Numbered from the stretch's first letter, positions 41,601 through 51,099 are shown. The stretch: 64,000 nucleotides of DNA from Mesostigma viride (GCA_009746045.1 RPFO01000016.1:1661920-1725919); one strand, 5' to 3'. The notes: a model not told the origin generated them from the sequence alone. Numbers and translations: made by a program.

Positions 41601-44291
41601 TACTCAGAATTGGGGTCGTTGTGGCAGGGCAGGGGGGCATCATCGTCGGCTGCCGCTGCTGAAGCTGCGATGTTAGTGCCGGCGTCTTGCTGCACACGTT
41701 TAGCAGTTGAGGTGACGAAATATTTGTTAGTAAGCTAGAAATTAATGCCCCAGTTACTTGGTGGATTCAGTAAAGAAAAGTGCCTATGTGAGTTGATCAA
41801 GAAAGCAATTAACTGTGTTCCCATACACTTTCAGATGTAAGGGCTCACATAATTGAAGTAATGCGAACGATGACAGTACAGCCGTACTGCTGAAGGATAC
41901 ACCTCAGAAGCAAGGCTCGTGAAACAGATTCAGGAACTGCTCGGTGGCACCATAAGAGTATGGTCTAATACCATCAAATGCCACAGTGTGCAAGTATTGC
42001 GGTGTTGCAGTGTGCAAGGATTGTAAGCCTAATCCAGCACCACCAACCAACCCAGACCAACACCTTCATCACACAAGCCAGGGAAAATGACCCCGCCTGG
42101 TCAAAGGACATGCATAAGGCAAGATTGACAACAGGAAGAGTGATCAAGGGCCATCCCACTCAAAACAATTATTAGAACAGGAAGAGTGATCAAGGGCCAT
42201 CCCACTCAAAACAATTATTAGAACAGGAAGAGTGATCAAGGGCCATCCCACTCAAAACAATTATTAGAACAGGAAGAGTGATCAAGGGCCGTCCCACTCA
42301 AAACAATTATTAGAACAGGAAGAGTGATCAAGGGCCATCCCACTCAAAACAATTATTAGAACAGGAAGAGTGATCAAGGGCCATCCCACTCAAAACAATT
42401 ATTAGAACAGGAAGAGTGATCAAGGGCCGTCCCACTCAAAACAATTATTAGAACAGGAAGAGTGATCAAGGGCCGTCCCACTCAAAACAATTATTAGAAC
42501 AGGAAGAGTGATCAAGGGCCGTCCCACTCAAAACAATTATTAGAACAGGAAGAGTGATCAAGGGCCATCCCACTCAAAACAATTATTACTACTTCGCAAA
42601 AACAATTACTACAAAGTTGCAAGGCTACCCCTATCGATTTTTGGACTCCCCCCCCCCCCCCCCCCCCTAGCGGTTTGCCTGTTCGAGCAACCAAGAGAAA
42701 CTACAATCGAATCATTTACAACCAAGGGCGCTCACAGCAACCAAGGGCGCCACAGCGCATACATACAACAGCGCTCAAAACCCAATGGATCTGAACCGAT
42801 AACAGCCACAAAATTAAATTATTAAATTATAACATGCCTCCGTGGGGAGGTCATGTAGCACATATTTCATGATGGATGGGATGGAGGAAGCCGCGTGATC
42901 GAACTATCCTAACTCTATCTACACTAACAGCCACAAACAAGAGCAAAACCACAGATCACATGCATTTCTTTCACACCTGACAGGAGAGAGCCCTCAATCC
43001 TTACCTGTACCTGCTGCTGCTGTGCGGCGGCCACACTCGGCCCGTCCGCCCGCCCCCTGTTGCGTGTCAAGTCCCTGATAAGGCGCTCGTCATTGGCCAG
43101 GGCTTTCTCCTTCTCTTGATAGGCAAGCTCGCGCTCCTTTGACACCTTGCCGACCGCCTGGACAAGAAAGAAACGGAAATAGTGAGGTCGGCAGGGAGGT
43201 GGTGAGGAAGGTAATGCGGTGGTGAAGGCAGCACAGGCAGCACAGCTATACCGAACAGCTCACACTCACCTACCACCTTGTTGACCCTGGGTGGTAATGA
43301 CAAAGAAGAGGGAAAGGAGGGGGGGGGATAATGAGGATAGACAAGGAACAACAGCAAGGCGAGGGGGGATGGGGAGGGGGGGAGAGGGGGGAGGGGAGAA
43401 GGGGAGATGCCATAACCCTTACAAACCAAAAAAAGGACCCCTCCTATGTGCCATCATTTGAGACTAATTGCACTTGGCCGCATGCCACCATAAACGAGCC
43501 CCAGTATAAACTCATGCGTATGCCTCCAGCCATGCGGAGGCGGATGCTTGATTACGAAACACACCAGGCAAATGGGGGCTTCACTCTGTTATCAGCTCTG
43601 ATGTCTTGCCCGACTTCCAAAGTCAGCAAGTGACGGTAAGAAAGTGCCAAGCGCTCACTAATGCGGGATTCCTCATACCAAATCGTTCGCTCAACCTGCT
43701 ACCCGATACTAAGGCACGTGCGGTCATAGCTGATATCTCAAATGAATTTACCATATGTGACAAGTAAGCACAGTTGCCTTTAAGACGACATGATCTGTTT
43801 ATTGGTCGTAAAAACAGGATGCTTTAGAAGGCCACATGCTTAGCAGATACAAAAAAGTCACGCAGGTGGGCACGCAGGCAGGCAGGTAGGCAGACGGGCA
43901 GGCGGGCACAAAAGCAGAAAGACGGGCGCATGAACGAACGAAGGCGGGGTGCACACCCGCACTCCTCATCCTATTACTGCAACAGGCGGGGGCACCAGGA
44001 GAATGTATTGACATTCAGGGAAGATCAGGGACAGAGCATTCATATCCATCACGTATCCTACGTGCGCACCTCAAGCGCCTCCGTCATGGCCGTGACTTTG
44101 CTGATGAGGGCTGCTCGGTCCTGTTCAGAGCGCTGCAATGCCGCAGTCGTGTCTTCCAGCTTCATTTCCAGCTCATTTTTTACGTGCAGCACGTTGTTAT
44201 ACGGTTCCCGCTGAATAGCGGAGTACACATTATACATGGCGACAATAATAGCAAAGCCGCCGATGAAATGGACTACGCTAATGCGTGCCAT
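32625..44291 (-). CDS. HPAT: Hydroxyproline O-arabinosyltransferase-like glycosyltransferase, eleven exons
   Basis: Golgi type II enzyme family that adds arabinose (or, in the sister SGT group, galactose to serine) on Hyp-rich cell-wall proteins. Exons (-): 44,291-44,070; 43,157-43,005; 41,689-41,421; 39,735-39,637; 38,091-37,961; 37,302-37,152; 36,309-36,135; 35,789-35,607; 34,902-34,809; 34,239-34,175; 32,750-32,625. All phases join, giving 555 aa. Residues 2-22 are a signal anchor (VVHFIGGFAIIVAMYNVY), then a coiled coil (about 35-120), then a Cys-rich PAN/apple-like block (about 145-215, KKCNTWVWC..). The catalytic region has YHTIMTSNAAKYTRWQSRI, GGFTRLLHSG..DDLMDEIPT, ILMAEPDHIFLRPLPN (AEPD at 355-358), FPFFYI, IDLMDPIGNSP, WGWVLEMYGY and HYTYGCDFDLDG..GKVGPWHFDK. 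The C-terminus ends MLNEATASFPEWP. An ATG at 44,309 would add six residues. Arabinosyl versus galactosyl activity is not decided by sequence. Confidence 0.9.
32870..32945 (-). repeat. Decayed copy of HPAT last-exon start in the last intron
   Basis: The plus-strand text GAGGGAGTGGCTTGGCCATGTAATCGCGCTG resembles the exon 11 acceptor edge (GGGAGAGGCCTGGCCATGTAGTCGCGCTG, 32,726-32,752). It lies about 120-190 bp upstream in transcription direction. Confidence 0.8.
33725..33880. repeat. 29-bp tandem repeat in HPAT intron 10
   Basis: Unit gcagtacactatggtatgat plus actattgta, about five copies with few changes. Confidence 0.85.
34670..34808. repeat. Copies of HPAT exon 9 donor edge
   Basis: The exon 9 end with its donor (TACGTACG|GTGCGTTCATG) is followed downstream by a second TACGTATGGTGCGTTCATC (about 34,794-34,776) and a weaker one near 34,690. 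Confidence 0.7.
34903..35262. repeat. Four decayed copies of HPAT exon 9 acceptor edge
   Basis: The edge (plus-strand: gggctccagatcgtgcttca, then gcccaaactggaac) recurs at about 34,966-35,005, 35,050-35,085, 35,127-35,155 and 35,202-35,235, keeping GGCTCCAG and/or CAGCCCAAACT cores. A further block at 35,440-35,480 copies part of exon 8 (AGCACCCATCCCCAC). Confidence 0.75.
35840..35910 (-). repeat. Duplicate of HPAT exon 8 start with its own acceptor
   Basis: The coding-strand copy CCCTCCAG|GACGAGGATATTGACCTG..GACCCGATCGGCAA lies about 94 bp upstream of the true exon 8 acceptor (35,789). It is nearly identical for about 50 bp and then diverges. Translation of the copy gives DEDIDLMDPIGKVP. 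Confidence 0.88.
36330..36720. repeat. Four decayed copies of HPAT exon 7 acceptor edge in intron 6
   Basis: The edge (plus: gtacttctcggggatggttt, then cgatgtacctgttgttg) recurs at about 36,386-36,427, 36,481-36,505, 36,563-36,605 and 36,675-36,715, all with the order CTC..GGGATGGTTTCGATGTACC and spaced about 90-110 bp apart. Confidence 0.8.
37540..37880. repeat. Copies of HPAT exon 5 and exon 6 edges in intron 5
   Basis: The exon 6 acceptor edge (AAGCCTCCCATCGTCTCTGAAGG) is echoed at about 37,553-37,577 and 37,690-37,720 (AAGCCGCCCATCGCCTC.GTCGAACGTC). The exon 5 end (CTTCCACCAGTAGTAGGCGATGCG) is echoed at 37,848-37,872 with two mismatches. Confidence 0.75.
38129..38675. repeat. 38-bp minisatellite, about 14 copies, in HPAT intron 4
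   Basis: Unit gtggtcccatgagcacaagg plus taaggggatagtagaggc. Copies vary mainly at two positions (GTGG/GTAG and AAGG/AAGA). It gives long but spurious frames in all three minus frames. Confidence 0.95.
38885..39130. repeat. Tandem blocks around GCAGGATGAAGGGCGAGC in HPAT intron 4
   Basis: Five or so imperfect copies of about 30-55 bp. A separate 74-bp unit (AATT.GGAAGTTATATGGTG..) is duplicated at about 39,335-39,465. Confidence 0.8.
39749..39822 (-). tRNA. tRNA-Ala(TGC)-like cloverleaf, probably a relic
   Basis: On the minus strand: AATACCG / CGGTACT acceptor (6 of 7 pairs); a D-arm-like GCCGTG-CCTA-CATGGC stem; anticodon arm TATGC-TTTGCAA-GCATA with anticodon TGC; and a T-arm loop TTCGATT preceded by TTGG and followed by CC. 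Total 74 nt. The D arm and positions 8-9 are not canonical, and the T stem has mismatches or a bulge. It ends 14 bp before the 3' splice site of HPAT exon 4. Chance or a decayed tRNA is more likely than a working gene. Confidence 0.25.
39840..40060. repeat. Three decayed copies of HPAT exon 4 acceptor edge in intron 3
   Basis: The edge GCGCCTGCCACTTGAGCCTGTT (plus text) recurs at about 39,843-39,870, 39,930-39,965 and 40,028-40,060. Each copy sits beside a GAGAGCCC or GAGCCC and TATAGGGAACATTTACAGCACG block, the copies being about 85-95 bp apart. Confidence 0.8.
40826..41180. repeat. 48-bp minisatellite, about seven copies, in HPAT intron 3
   Basis: Unit ccattccaccacgccaggct plus aggagcgccaccatgctgga plus atacggcc. 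The unit is a multiple of three, so long frames run through it on both strands. Confidence 0.95.
42131..42590. repeat. 46-bp minisatellite, ten copies, in HPAT intron 2
   Basis: Unit acaggaagagtgatcaaggg plus ccatcccactcaaaacaatt plus attaga. Copies are almost identical, with a CCAT/CCGT alternation, so the array is recent or homogenised. A C-run follows at 42,648-42,667. Confidence 0.95.
42800..42930 (-). mobile_element. Family-A LINE 3' tail in HPAT intron 2
   Basis: TAAATTATTAAATTATAACATG, the CTCCG..GGGAG hairpin, CATGTAGCACAT and the GAAGCCGCGTGATCGAAC block match the 3' ends at 14.97-15.06 and 21.00-21.10 kb. It is a very short 5'-truncated insertion. Confidence 0.75.
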
Positions 44292-44309
44292 GGCCCCCAG
44301 ATACTGCAC

Positions 44310-44994
44310 GAGCAGAGAGCGAGCCTCCTAACGGCTGGACCACATGCTAACTGCACAGTTTCGAAGTCTTTCTATGCATAATTACTTTCCCTCCATGGCA
44401 GTAAATTCAGGTACTGACAGCCATAGAAAATGCCGGGGGTGGCAATTTTTCAGTAGAGCCGATGAAGTCACCATGGCGGAATGGCGACCACCACCCGTGT
44501 GTATTTGCTGTCACGTCGAGGATCTGGCAGCAGCAAGGCGCGTTAGTACAAGCCTCTTGCGCACCTCGTTTTCGCACGTCCGTTGCTGTCAGCATACGGA
44601 AAATTGAACCAATCCATTTCCCGCGTTGTAAACCCCGTGTAGCCGCCACTCCGGCTACCGCGTCCTGCCAACCCCATGGAGTGGCAGCATTACTGTCGTT
44701 GGTGTGGCAGACAGGACAAGAAAATGAGAGCTCGGCCACCCGGCCGTGGCGGCACAATTATGATACTAGAAGTCGCATGCACGTGACCTTATACCTAAAC
44801 AAATGGCATTTCCAGGCAAAAAGTAGTTACAAAAAGTAGTTCGCGAGTTTGTCCTTGACGCCTGCCAACTTTAGTGGTAACGTGTGCATTTGCTGACCTT
44901 CAAATGCTGGGGACTTTCTGTCTGGTCTAGCCGGTGGTGAGGCATTTATTTCACGCTCCCGTTTCCGGCGGGTCGGCTGTTGTAGGAGGCAAGG
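44310..44994. promoter_or_regulatory. Shared divergent upstream region of HPAT and TRM82
   Basis: 685 bp between divergent start codons. No clear core promoter motif is seen. A bidirectional promoter is inferred from layout. Confidence 0.4.
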
Positions 44995-46563
44995 ATGGCC
45001 ACCCGGCCTCTCCTTTCACTGCACCCTTCCGAGCAGTTCGTTGCCGTGGCATGCGGGCCGACCCTTCGCATATACTCCAGTGCGTCGGACGGGGTGGTAG
45101 AACCGGCAAACATTCTGGATGACGCCAAAGACTCCATTCTGCTCGTCAAGTTCGACCCGACGGGGAGGTTCCTCGTGACCTCTGGCACGGACAAAGTGGT
45201 CAAATTCTGGGACATTGCAACGTGGAAATGCCTATGGAGCCGCCAGGTGCCCAAACGCGCCAGCACGGCGGCCTTCACGCCGGACGGCGCCTTTGTCCTC
45301 CTGGCCGACAAGTTTGGCGTGGTGACCGCACTCCCCTCGGACGGCAGCGCTGCGGCCGGCGGGGCCGACGATGGCGACGAGGGCTCCGAAAGCCTGCCAG
45401 GGACCCTGTTCGGTCACTACTGCAGCGTGATCACTGACATCGCCGTGTCCCGCGCGTGCAAGTGGGTCGCCACGTCGGACCGTGACAACAAGATCCGGAT
45501 CAGCCTGCTCCCGCGCCGCGCAAAGATGCTGGACGGCGCGTTCGAGATCCAGACGTTCTGCCTCGGCCACACGGACGCTGTCACGGGCATCTCCCTCCTC
45601 CCTACTGTTCTCGACTCGGATGGAAACGAAGCCTTTCTGGTCTCTGGCAGCGTCGATGGGACGGTGCGCCTGTGGACGTCCCTGGATGGGGAGCTACTGG
45701 ACACGCTGCCCCTGGCCGACGCCCTGGGCCGAGTTGACCCGACGGGTGACGCCCCGAGGGGAGGTGACCCGATTGGGGAGGCATCCAAGGAGGGCGATGC
45801 AGGCTCCCAGGAAGAAGAGGACAAGCCAGAGGAAAAGGGGGTCCTTGGGCAAGCGGGCGCAGATGCCATTATCAGTGCCATTTCCAGCAAGTCTCGCCCA
45901 CCAGCCGTGATGGCGCTGACCGCGACCGCGTGGCATGCCCAGGGGGCAGACGGCAGCAGTAGCGGGTCATGCATCGTGGCCGTGAGCGTGGAAGTGCTCC
46001 CATTGGTCCTTCTACTGGCCGCCGACACGAATACCCAGAGGTTGTCCCGCATCCAGGCCGTGCACCTGCCGTGCACGGCCCCGCCCGCGTGCTTGGAGTT
46101 TGACCGCACCGGTCAGCTGTGGGCGCTCATGCTGGCCGCGTGTGGGCCACGGAGCGGTGACTCCAGCCAAGATAGCAAGGGCAAGGATGAGGGTCATGAG
46201 CAGGGCAAAGAACAGGGAATGGAGCAGGGCAAGGACACGGGGCTGGGTGAGAGCGAGACAGGCTCCAGGAAGCCGCCCGGCAAGGGCAAGGTGACCGGTC
46301 CCTGCGAGCTCGCTCTCCAGGTGCTGAGGCAGGCCCTTGGGGGGCCAGCGGGTGGGGACGCGGGCGCAATGGCGGTCGTCACCGAGGAGGACTCGGCGGT
46401 GCTGCGAGGCGTGCGCAAGGTGCTGTGCTCGGCCCCCCTGGCAGGGTGCGCGCCCGTGACGCACCTGAGCGAGGAGATCCGCAAGAAGGAGTATCCCTCG
46501 GACGAGGTGGAGGGGAAGAAGCGGAAACGGGCGGATAAGAAGCTCAAGGCGGGGGCGGAATGA
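44995..46563 (+). CDS. TRM82: WDR4/TRM82-like subunit of tRNA (guanine-N7)-methyltransferase
   Basis: 522 aa, one exon. The family is the non-catalytic WD40 partner of TRM8/METTL1 and stabilises it for m7G46 methylation of tRNA in the nucleus. WD-type blades are visible: ILLVKFDPTGRFLVTSGTDKVVKFWDIATW (about 43-75) and KRASTAAFTPDGAFVLLADKFGVVTAL. The family hallmark GHYCSVITDIAVS..KWVATSDRDNKIRIS follows (about 140-173), then CLGHTDAVTGISLLP and FLVSGSVDGTVRLWTSLDGELLDTL. Residues about 245-290 are an acidic, low-complexity insert and about 385-430 a Lys/Glu/Gly-rich one. The last 30 residues are Lys/Arg-rich (GKKRKRADKKLKAG), a likely nuclear signal. It is longer than yeast Trm82 (about 444 aa) because of the inserts. 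The start ATG at 44,995 sits directly before the first blade. Confidence 0.88.
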   Translation: MATRPLLSLHPSEQFVAVACGPTLRIYSSASDGVVEPANILDDAKDSILLVKFDPTGRFLVTSGTDKVVKFWDIATWKCLWSRQVPKRASTAAFTPDGAFVLLADKFGVVTALPSDGSAAAGGADDGDEGSESLPGTLFGHYCSVITDIAVSRACKWVATSDRDNKIRISLLPRRAKMLDGAFEIQTFCLGHTDAVTGISLLPTVLDSDGNEAFLVSGSVDGTVRLWTSLDGELLDTLPLADALGRVDPTGDAPRGGDPIGEASKEGDAGSQEEEDKPEEKGVLGQAGADAIISAISSKSRPPAVMALTATAWHAQGADGSSSGSCIVAVSVEVLPLVLLLAADTNTQRLSRIQAVHLPCTAPPACLEFDRTGQLWALMLAACGPRSGDSSQDSKGKDEGHEQGKEQGMEQGKDTGLGESETGSRKPPGKGKVTGPCELALQVLRQALGGPAGGDAGAMAVVTEEDSAVLRGVRKVLCSAPLAGCAPVTHLSEEIRKKEYPSDEVEGKKRKRADKKLKAGAE

Positions 46564-47090
46564 CAATCGCAATTGTTTATTGGGGGGGGTTGAGGTTTTG
46601 GGGCGATGTGGAGGGTTGGGATGAGGGTGCGATGGGACGGAGGAAAGGTCATGATGGGGACCCGCCATCATGGTTGTATTTCCTGCGCATCAGCTGCTGC
46701 TGGTGCCTCACAACCCCCAAAGGGGGCACGTGGCAATCCATTTGGTTATAGTTTCAGGTAATAGCGACCTGGTCAGCGAGATCAATCATAGTGCGTACCT
46801 GCTGAACTAATTATTTGTACGTGCATGAGCATGGTATTTCGTTACAAGTATGTACAGCTGCAGAGCTGGATACTTTGTATCGTCGTGGCAAACGACAATT
46901 AGTGAACAGAATGCTGCTTGCTGCTGGTGCGCGAGAAAAGCTGGATACTTTGCATGACTGCTTTCATTACTTACAGTATGTGGTTCTCCTGTCAGAAATC
47001 AATTGCAAAGATGAGTTGAGGAGAGACCATAATTTGGATCGTGATGGATCCTTCTCGGAGGTTGTTCGATTTTGCACAGCACAACATTAT
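46564..47090. other. No gene recognised
   Basis: A frame at 46,815-47,096 (+) contains a KDELRRDHNLDRDGSF-like string but no family I recognise, and it runs into the inverted retroelement tail at about 47,095. Confidence 0.35.
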
Positions 47091-47094
47091 GTAT

Positions 47095-48750
47095 AAGCCC
47101 GAACTGGTGGATTTGCATTTATTAACTAATAAGCAAGTGACTGAGTCACGTGGGTACGTGCCAATACAGAGTAAAGGAACCTTCAACGACTATATATACA
47201 CAACGCGAGTTAAGGAGGGATCGGCGCCCTAGCGCTTCTCTCACTGCCACAAGTGGGAAGGCCACAGAGCGCTCTCTCCACAGCATTTTGGCGGGGCGCA
47301 ACGCTGTGGGTACGTGCAATTAATACAACATGCAATACCATTGGTAGCCTGACGCATAGCTTACGCTACAAAGCCGGTGAGGTGGGCTCAAGACGTCGGC
47401 CCTATAAGGCGCAATTAGCTGCATGGCCACAAGGTACCAGCGCTATAACTATAATATAAGATACCAGCTAGAGCTATCTCAGGGTATTTCCTCGTAAATG
47501 GTGGGAGAGCGATCGCAGCAATGTTGCTCACCACTAGACACTCCCGGCCAGTTAGGCTCGAAACACACGCCCTGATCAAGCATGCTGTTTCCGGCCCCAC
47601 CGTCCAGGTCATCTAGTCGCTCTACACGTAAGCCAGCCATAATTTCAATGCACAAGGATACACATTTCCATCGATCACCATTCATCTTCATCATCCTGAA
47701 CGACTCGAACACGCGGACAAGATAACGGCAGGCTCGAGCTACCATGGTCCGGATTCTCCCGATTTCTGGCCTGCGCTGGTTGTCAAGGATCCTTGATAAT
47801 ATAAGATACCAGAGCTATAACTATAACATAAGATACCAGAGCTATAACTATAATGCTGTGCACTAATATCATGTTTCAAGCTAGCTAGTGCTGTAATGCC
47901 TAAGCTATCCCGTTATTGTCAATTGCCCTCATCTAGACATGCAACTAGCTTGAATGCTCTGTCCCGGGGGAGCCTGGGGGGGCTTCCACAGTCTCTTGTT
48001 GACATGAAAGTCCCCGCCCCGCCATGCATGCAGTACACTTGGGGCTTCTTGGGGCTGGTCTTGTGGTGGATGTGCGTCGGGCCACTGGTCGCGCGCGGCG
48101 TTGCTGCTGCTGGGCTGGCGTCAGGTCGTTGTCAATTAAGCGACCAGGCCGGGGGTGTTCACCAGCTTCTTGCGGCGAGAGAGGAACCGAATTCGGGCTG
48201 CGATGTTGCTGAAGGTAAGGACCACTGGAGGGGGACCAGCCTTGTCCTGTTGATAGGCCGGGCAGGCGGTAGGCGCCCTACAGTGGGCACCGTTCCTTGC
48301 ATGCAGCTCCATGCGTGCCCGCAAGAGCTGGTTCAGGACTGAGCTCGTCGAGAAGAGAGTCTGGGGTCTCCGGGCCCGGCGCCTTGTCGAAGCGCCTGAG
48401 GATGACAGGCCCGGCAGCGGCGACGGTCGCGTTCAGCGGCCTCGCGCGCCAGGCGTACGTCTTCCAGCTCCTGGAGCTTGGTGATGATGGCGGTGGTGGT
48501 AGAGGTTGCCTGGCTCTTGAGCAGGTCAGCCCGGCAAGGAGGTGCGAGTCAAGCTAGGGCCGGGTCATCGCTGGCCCTATACACCGGCAGGTTGGGCGGC
48601 GATGGTGGCAGGCCGGGTTCGCTCGAGGCGGTATCTCGGGAACCTGCGTGGACAGGGCGTCTACCTTGGTAGCAACTGCCTCAAGTTACACGGTGCCTTG
48701 GCCGACTCGGCGCCTTCCACCCGCCTGGGGCCGGTCACAGTGGCGTTGCG
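47095..48750 (-). pseudogene. Decayed, inverted copy of the ORF1-A element, itself interrupted
   Basis: On the minus strand the ORF1 C-terminal half (about 48,650-47,960) is the frameshifted counterpart of residues about 280-482 of the intact ORF1 at 18.5 kb. The 3' UTR follows (to about 47,160, shared with 20,000-20,330), then a hairpin variant near 47,135-47,155 and a short tail. Between about 47,467 and 47,800 sits a foreign block flanked by near-identical ATAATATAAGATACCAG repeats. Confidence 0.7.
47467..47800. mobile_element. Insertion of another retroelement fragment with flanking repeats
   Basis: Flanks AACTATAATATAAGATACCAG (about 47,448-47,467) and ATAATATAAGATACCAGAGC (about 47,797 on) look like a duplicated target, which has then re-duplicated. 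The insert shares about 200 bp with 29,545-29,750. Confidence 0.6.
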
Positions 48751-48779
48751 GCCTCGGAAACTTAGCTGGGCGGCATTGG

Positions 48780-49330
48780 ATTTGCATGCAGTGCAAGTTT
48801 GCGACATATATTTATTTAGGAACGGCAGGCTTTGGCTACCATGGTCCGGATTCTCCCGATTTCTGGCCTGCGCTGGAATTGTCTCGTTGATAGGGACAAC
48901 TTGTACTTTCGATTGGGTTCTCTAGGTTTGTAATTAACATTAAAATTAAATTAAGTATACATGGGCCGGCCGGCCGGCCGGCCCGGCCCGCGGCGCCTTT
49001 GTGGCATCTAATCGGCAAATTTAGTTCATGTTTTCACCATGTTGGTTGCATGGCCGGGTCCTACTCTAAACCATGCACCATAGTTGCATGTCGCATGCTT
49101 ATTATACACCTATAGGTGGTGAGCTATAGATATAAACGCGTGGGGTCCCTTATTCAATTCTTTAGCATGTACATGCGTCCATGATGTGGGCCCTGCCGGG
49201 GGGCTTAAGACGGGCCAACCAGGTAGACACCTCCTCCTATGGCAGGGTCCCCTTGTCCCATATCGCAACCCACTGGCAAACTTGCGCGCGCCGGGCACCG
49301 GCGCGGCGCGACCCGGACCTTAGTATGTGA
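48780..49330. other. Mixed repeat debris
   Basis: The GGCTTTGGCTACCATGGTCCGG block (48,828-48,885) is shared with 29.69 and 47.73 kb. A GGCC-rich palindromic run (GGCCGGCCGGCCGGCCGGCC) lies at about 48,964-48,985. No gene is seen. Confidence 0.45.
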
Positions 49331-49735
49331 CACAACTGCTTGAAGACGCAGGGCTTCTGGGACTATCCGTACTCCGCGCCCGCATGATTGACAAGGAGAA
49401 ATGGGCTGCCATCTGCGATAAGCATCTTCCCGAGGGGTATGCTCCTGTTTTCTCCCCACGGGCCCCGCGGCCCGTTGCTAGCCAGGGTAGAAGTCCGCAG
49501 GTGGAGGTTATTGGTCCTGAGGATAGCCGTTACACTACCGCCTCGTCTGCCATTACAGTAGAGGACAGCTCGGATGAGGATTACATCCCCATCTAGTAGT
49601 GCTTAACGGTTGGGGGATGATGCAGACGATATTTGTTTAAACTTTTGTGTAATTATTTTTCTAATGAGATTAGCACAGTACTCCGTGGCATGCCTTTGCG
49701 CATGACACGCAAGTACTTACTTACTTACTTATGCG
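49320..49735 (+). mobile_element. Retroelement coding tail and (TTAC)n 3' end (family D)
   Basis: The frame 49,327-49,596 ends in SSAITVEDSSDEDYIPI*, an acidic C-terminus repeated in part at 32,010-32,060. Its upstream part (LEDAGLLGLSVLRARMIDKEKWAAICDKHLPEGY) resembles the KAKWAQVIEDN segment at 23.3 kb. The 3' UTR ends GTGGCATGCCTTTGCGCATG...(TTAC)n. Confidence 0.65.
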
Positions 49736-49739
49736 TCCA

Positions 49740-50262
49740 TGTTGTCTAGCTCGCTCAATACAACTCGTGTCCTCACACGACTGCAGGTCTTCCTACAGAT
49801 AGCCACGCGGCTCGATCCTGCGGCCTTCGCGCCAGATCAGATAACAACCCTAGTCCTTGGACCACCGGGCGTTCTCGAGTGCTCTTCAAGGTCCTGGTCC
49901 TCACGGTGCTCACCTATGGCGCCGAGGCATGGACGCTCGCGGACACGCTGGCCACACGGCTGGACGGCAGGGTTACCAGGATGCTCCGACAGGTCCTGAA
50001 CGTAAGGTTTTCCACACATAGGTCTTTAGAGTCTTTGTATCAGGGTATGCCTCGCACTTTCGGACGAGATTAGGCAGCGTAGGATAGCATTTGTAGTAGG
50101 ACATCTTGCTCGCACCAGTCAGGTAGACACCAACCTCGGTCTGGCCGGCCCCCTGCCAGGGCGGCACATCCTGGGTTGGCCAACCAGGGCGGCACATCCT
50201 GACTAGCTGCCCTGACCCCAAGGGCATTCCTAGAAACATGGGTAAGTCAGTAACCTGCCATG
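49740..50262 (+). pseudogene. LINE ORF2 fragment, post-RT region (family A)
   Basis: Encodes LFKVLVLTVLTYGAEAWTLA..LATRLDGRVTRMLRQVLNV and then HRSLESLYQ, a very typical post-RT segment of non-LTR ORF2, followed in another frame by RQRRIAFVVGHLARTSQ. It stops at ATGAACTATTA, where the sister copies continue NYTQMLLADL, because another element's tail joins there (50,260). Confidence 0.78.
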
Positions 50263-50760
50263 AACTATTAATTAATTAACTAAACTCGTGCTCCCGTTGG
50301 GGAGTCACGGAGCATTAACCGGTAACCCCGATGGATTAATTAATAAATTAATTAAAATCATAGCTCCGTGGGGAGCATATGTAACACATAGCCCTGAGAA
50401 AGGGGCATCTATGGGTTTGTAATACAATCAGGGCGACAACCTGCAGGTGTAGGATGTACGACTATCACCTGCTCTGGGTGCACTAGGTGCACCTGCACCT
50501 CCATGATGGTTCATGCCTCCTAAACAAGCACAGGCACCCAGGGGGGGCTTGAGGAGAGGGCCTAGAAGGCCTGCATGACATATGGGGTGGAAGGTATGTG
50601 GCTAGGCTATAGCTAGGGTACACATGGCCTCTCAGCAGGGAGTAACTCCCTGCATGGGCAAAGCATGACTCGAAATTGCTACGGCTATTGCAAGGGCGGG
50701 TGTGGGCCCATCACGTAGGCATACATGGCCACGTCACTAAGCTTCTAGTCTACACTACTG
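50262..50760 (+). mobile_element. Two retroelement 3' ends (family C without array; GCTCC-hairpin family)
   Basis: 50,265-50,345 has (TTAA)n, the CTCCC/GGGAG hairpin and GAGCATTAACC..CCGATGGA, with no TGGA expansion. 50,340-50,670 matches 29,180-29,500 and begins with TTAATTAATAAATTAATTAAAATC and the GCTCC-GTGG-GGAGC hairpin. Confidence 0.65.
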
Positions 50761-50769
50761 CTATATATT

Positions 50770-51090
50770 CCCTAGGCTGGGGTGGCTGGGGTGGCTGGGG
50801 CGGCAGGGGTCGCCTGCCAGGGCTTGTGGGCGACGTAGATGTCCGCCCCCTTCCAGTAGACCGGCTTCTGCCCCGCCGTCTGCCGAAGCTGGAGGTAGGT
50901 CGGCCATAACTCCCGTCGCCGTTGTTGCTGCGTCAAGGTCAAGTCGTCGTCCAGCGTGTAGGCGGTCCCCCCAAGCCGCTTGCGACACTTGAGGAACTCC
51001 ATCTTATCTGCCATGGTGTCAAAGGTGAGGAGCAAGGGGGAGGGGCCGGCCTTACCCCGCGAGCGGGGAAGGCGGGTCACCCCCCGCGGC
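50770..51090 (-). pseudogene. ORF1 C-terminal fragment (family B), frame still open
   Basis: The minus-strand frame reads VTRLPRSRGKAGPSPLLLTF, DTMADKMEFLKCRKRL, LDDDLTLTQQQRRRELWPTYLQLRQ, KPVYWKGADIYVAHKPWQ, then stop at about 50,772. It is better preserved than the other family-B copies and gives the consensus C-terminus. It is 5'-truncated. Confidence 0.75.
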
Positions 51091-51099
51091 TTGCCCTTA

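Noticed and set aside
42131-42590. Possible CRISPR array
   Set aside because: The ten 46-bp units abut without unique spacers and lie in a eukaryotic intron; this is a minisatellite.
45417-46671. Minus-strand ORFs of up to 230 codons
   Set aside because: Antisense of TRM82, which has clear WD40 and family motifs.
48960-48990. GGCCGGCC palindromic run as a regulatory site
   Set aside because: It sits in repeat debris with no gene nearby; most simply low complexity.
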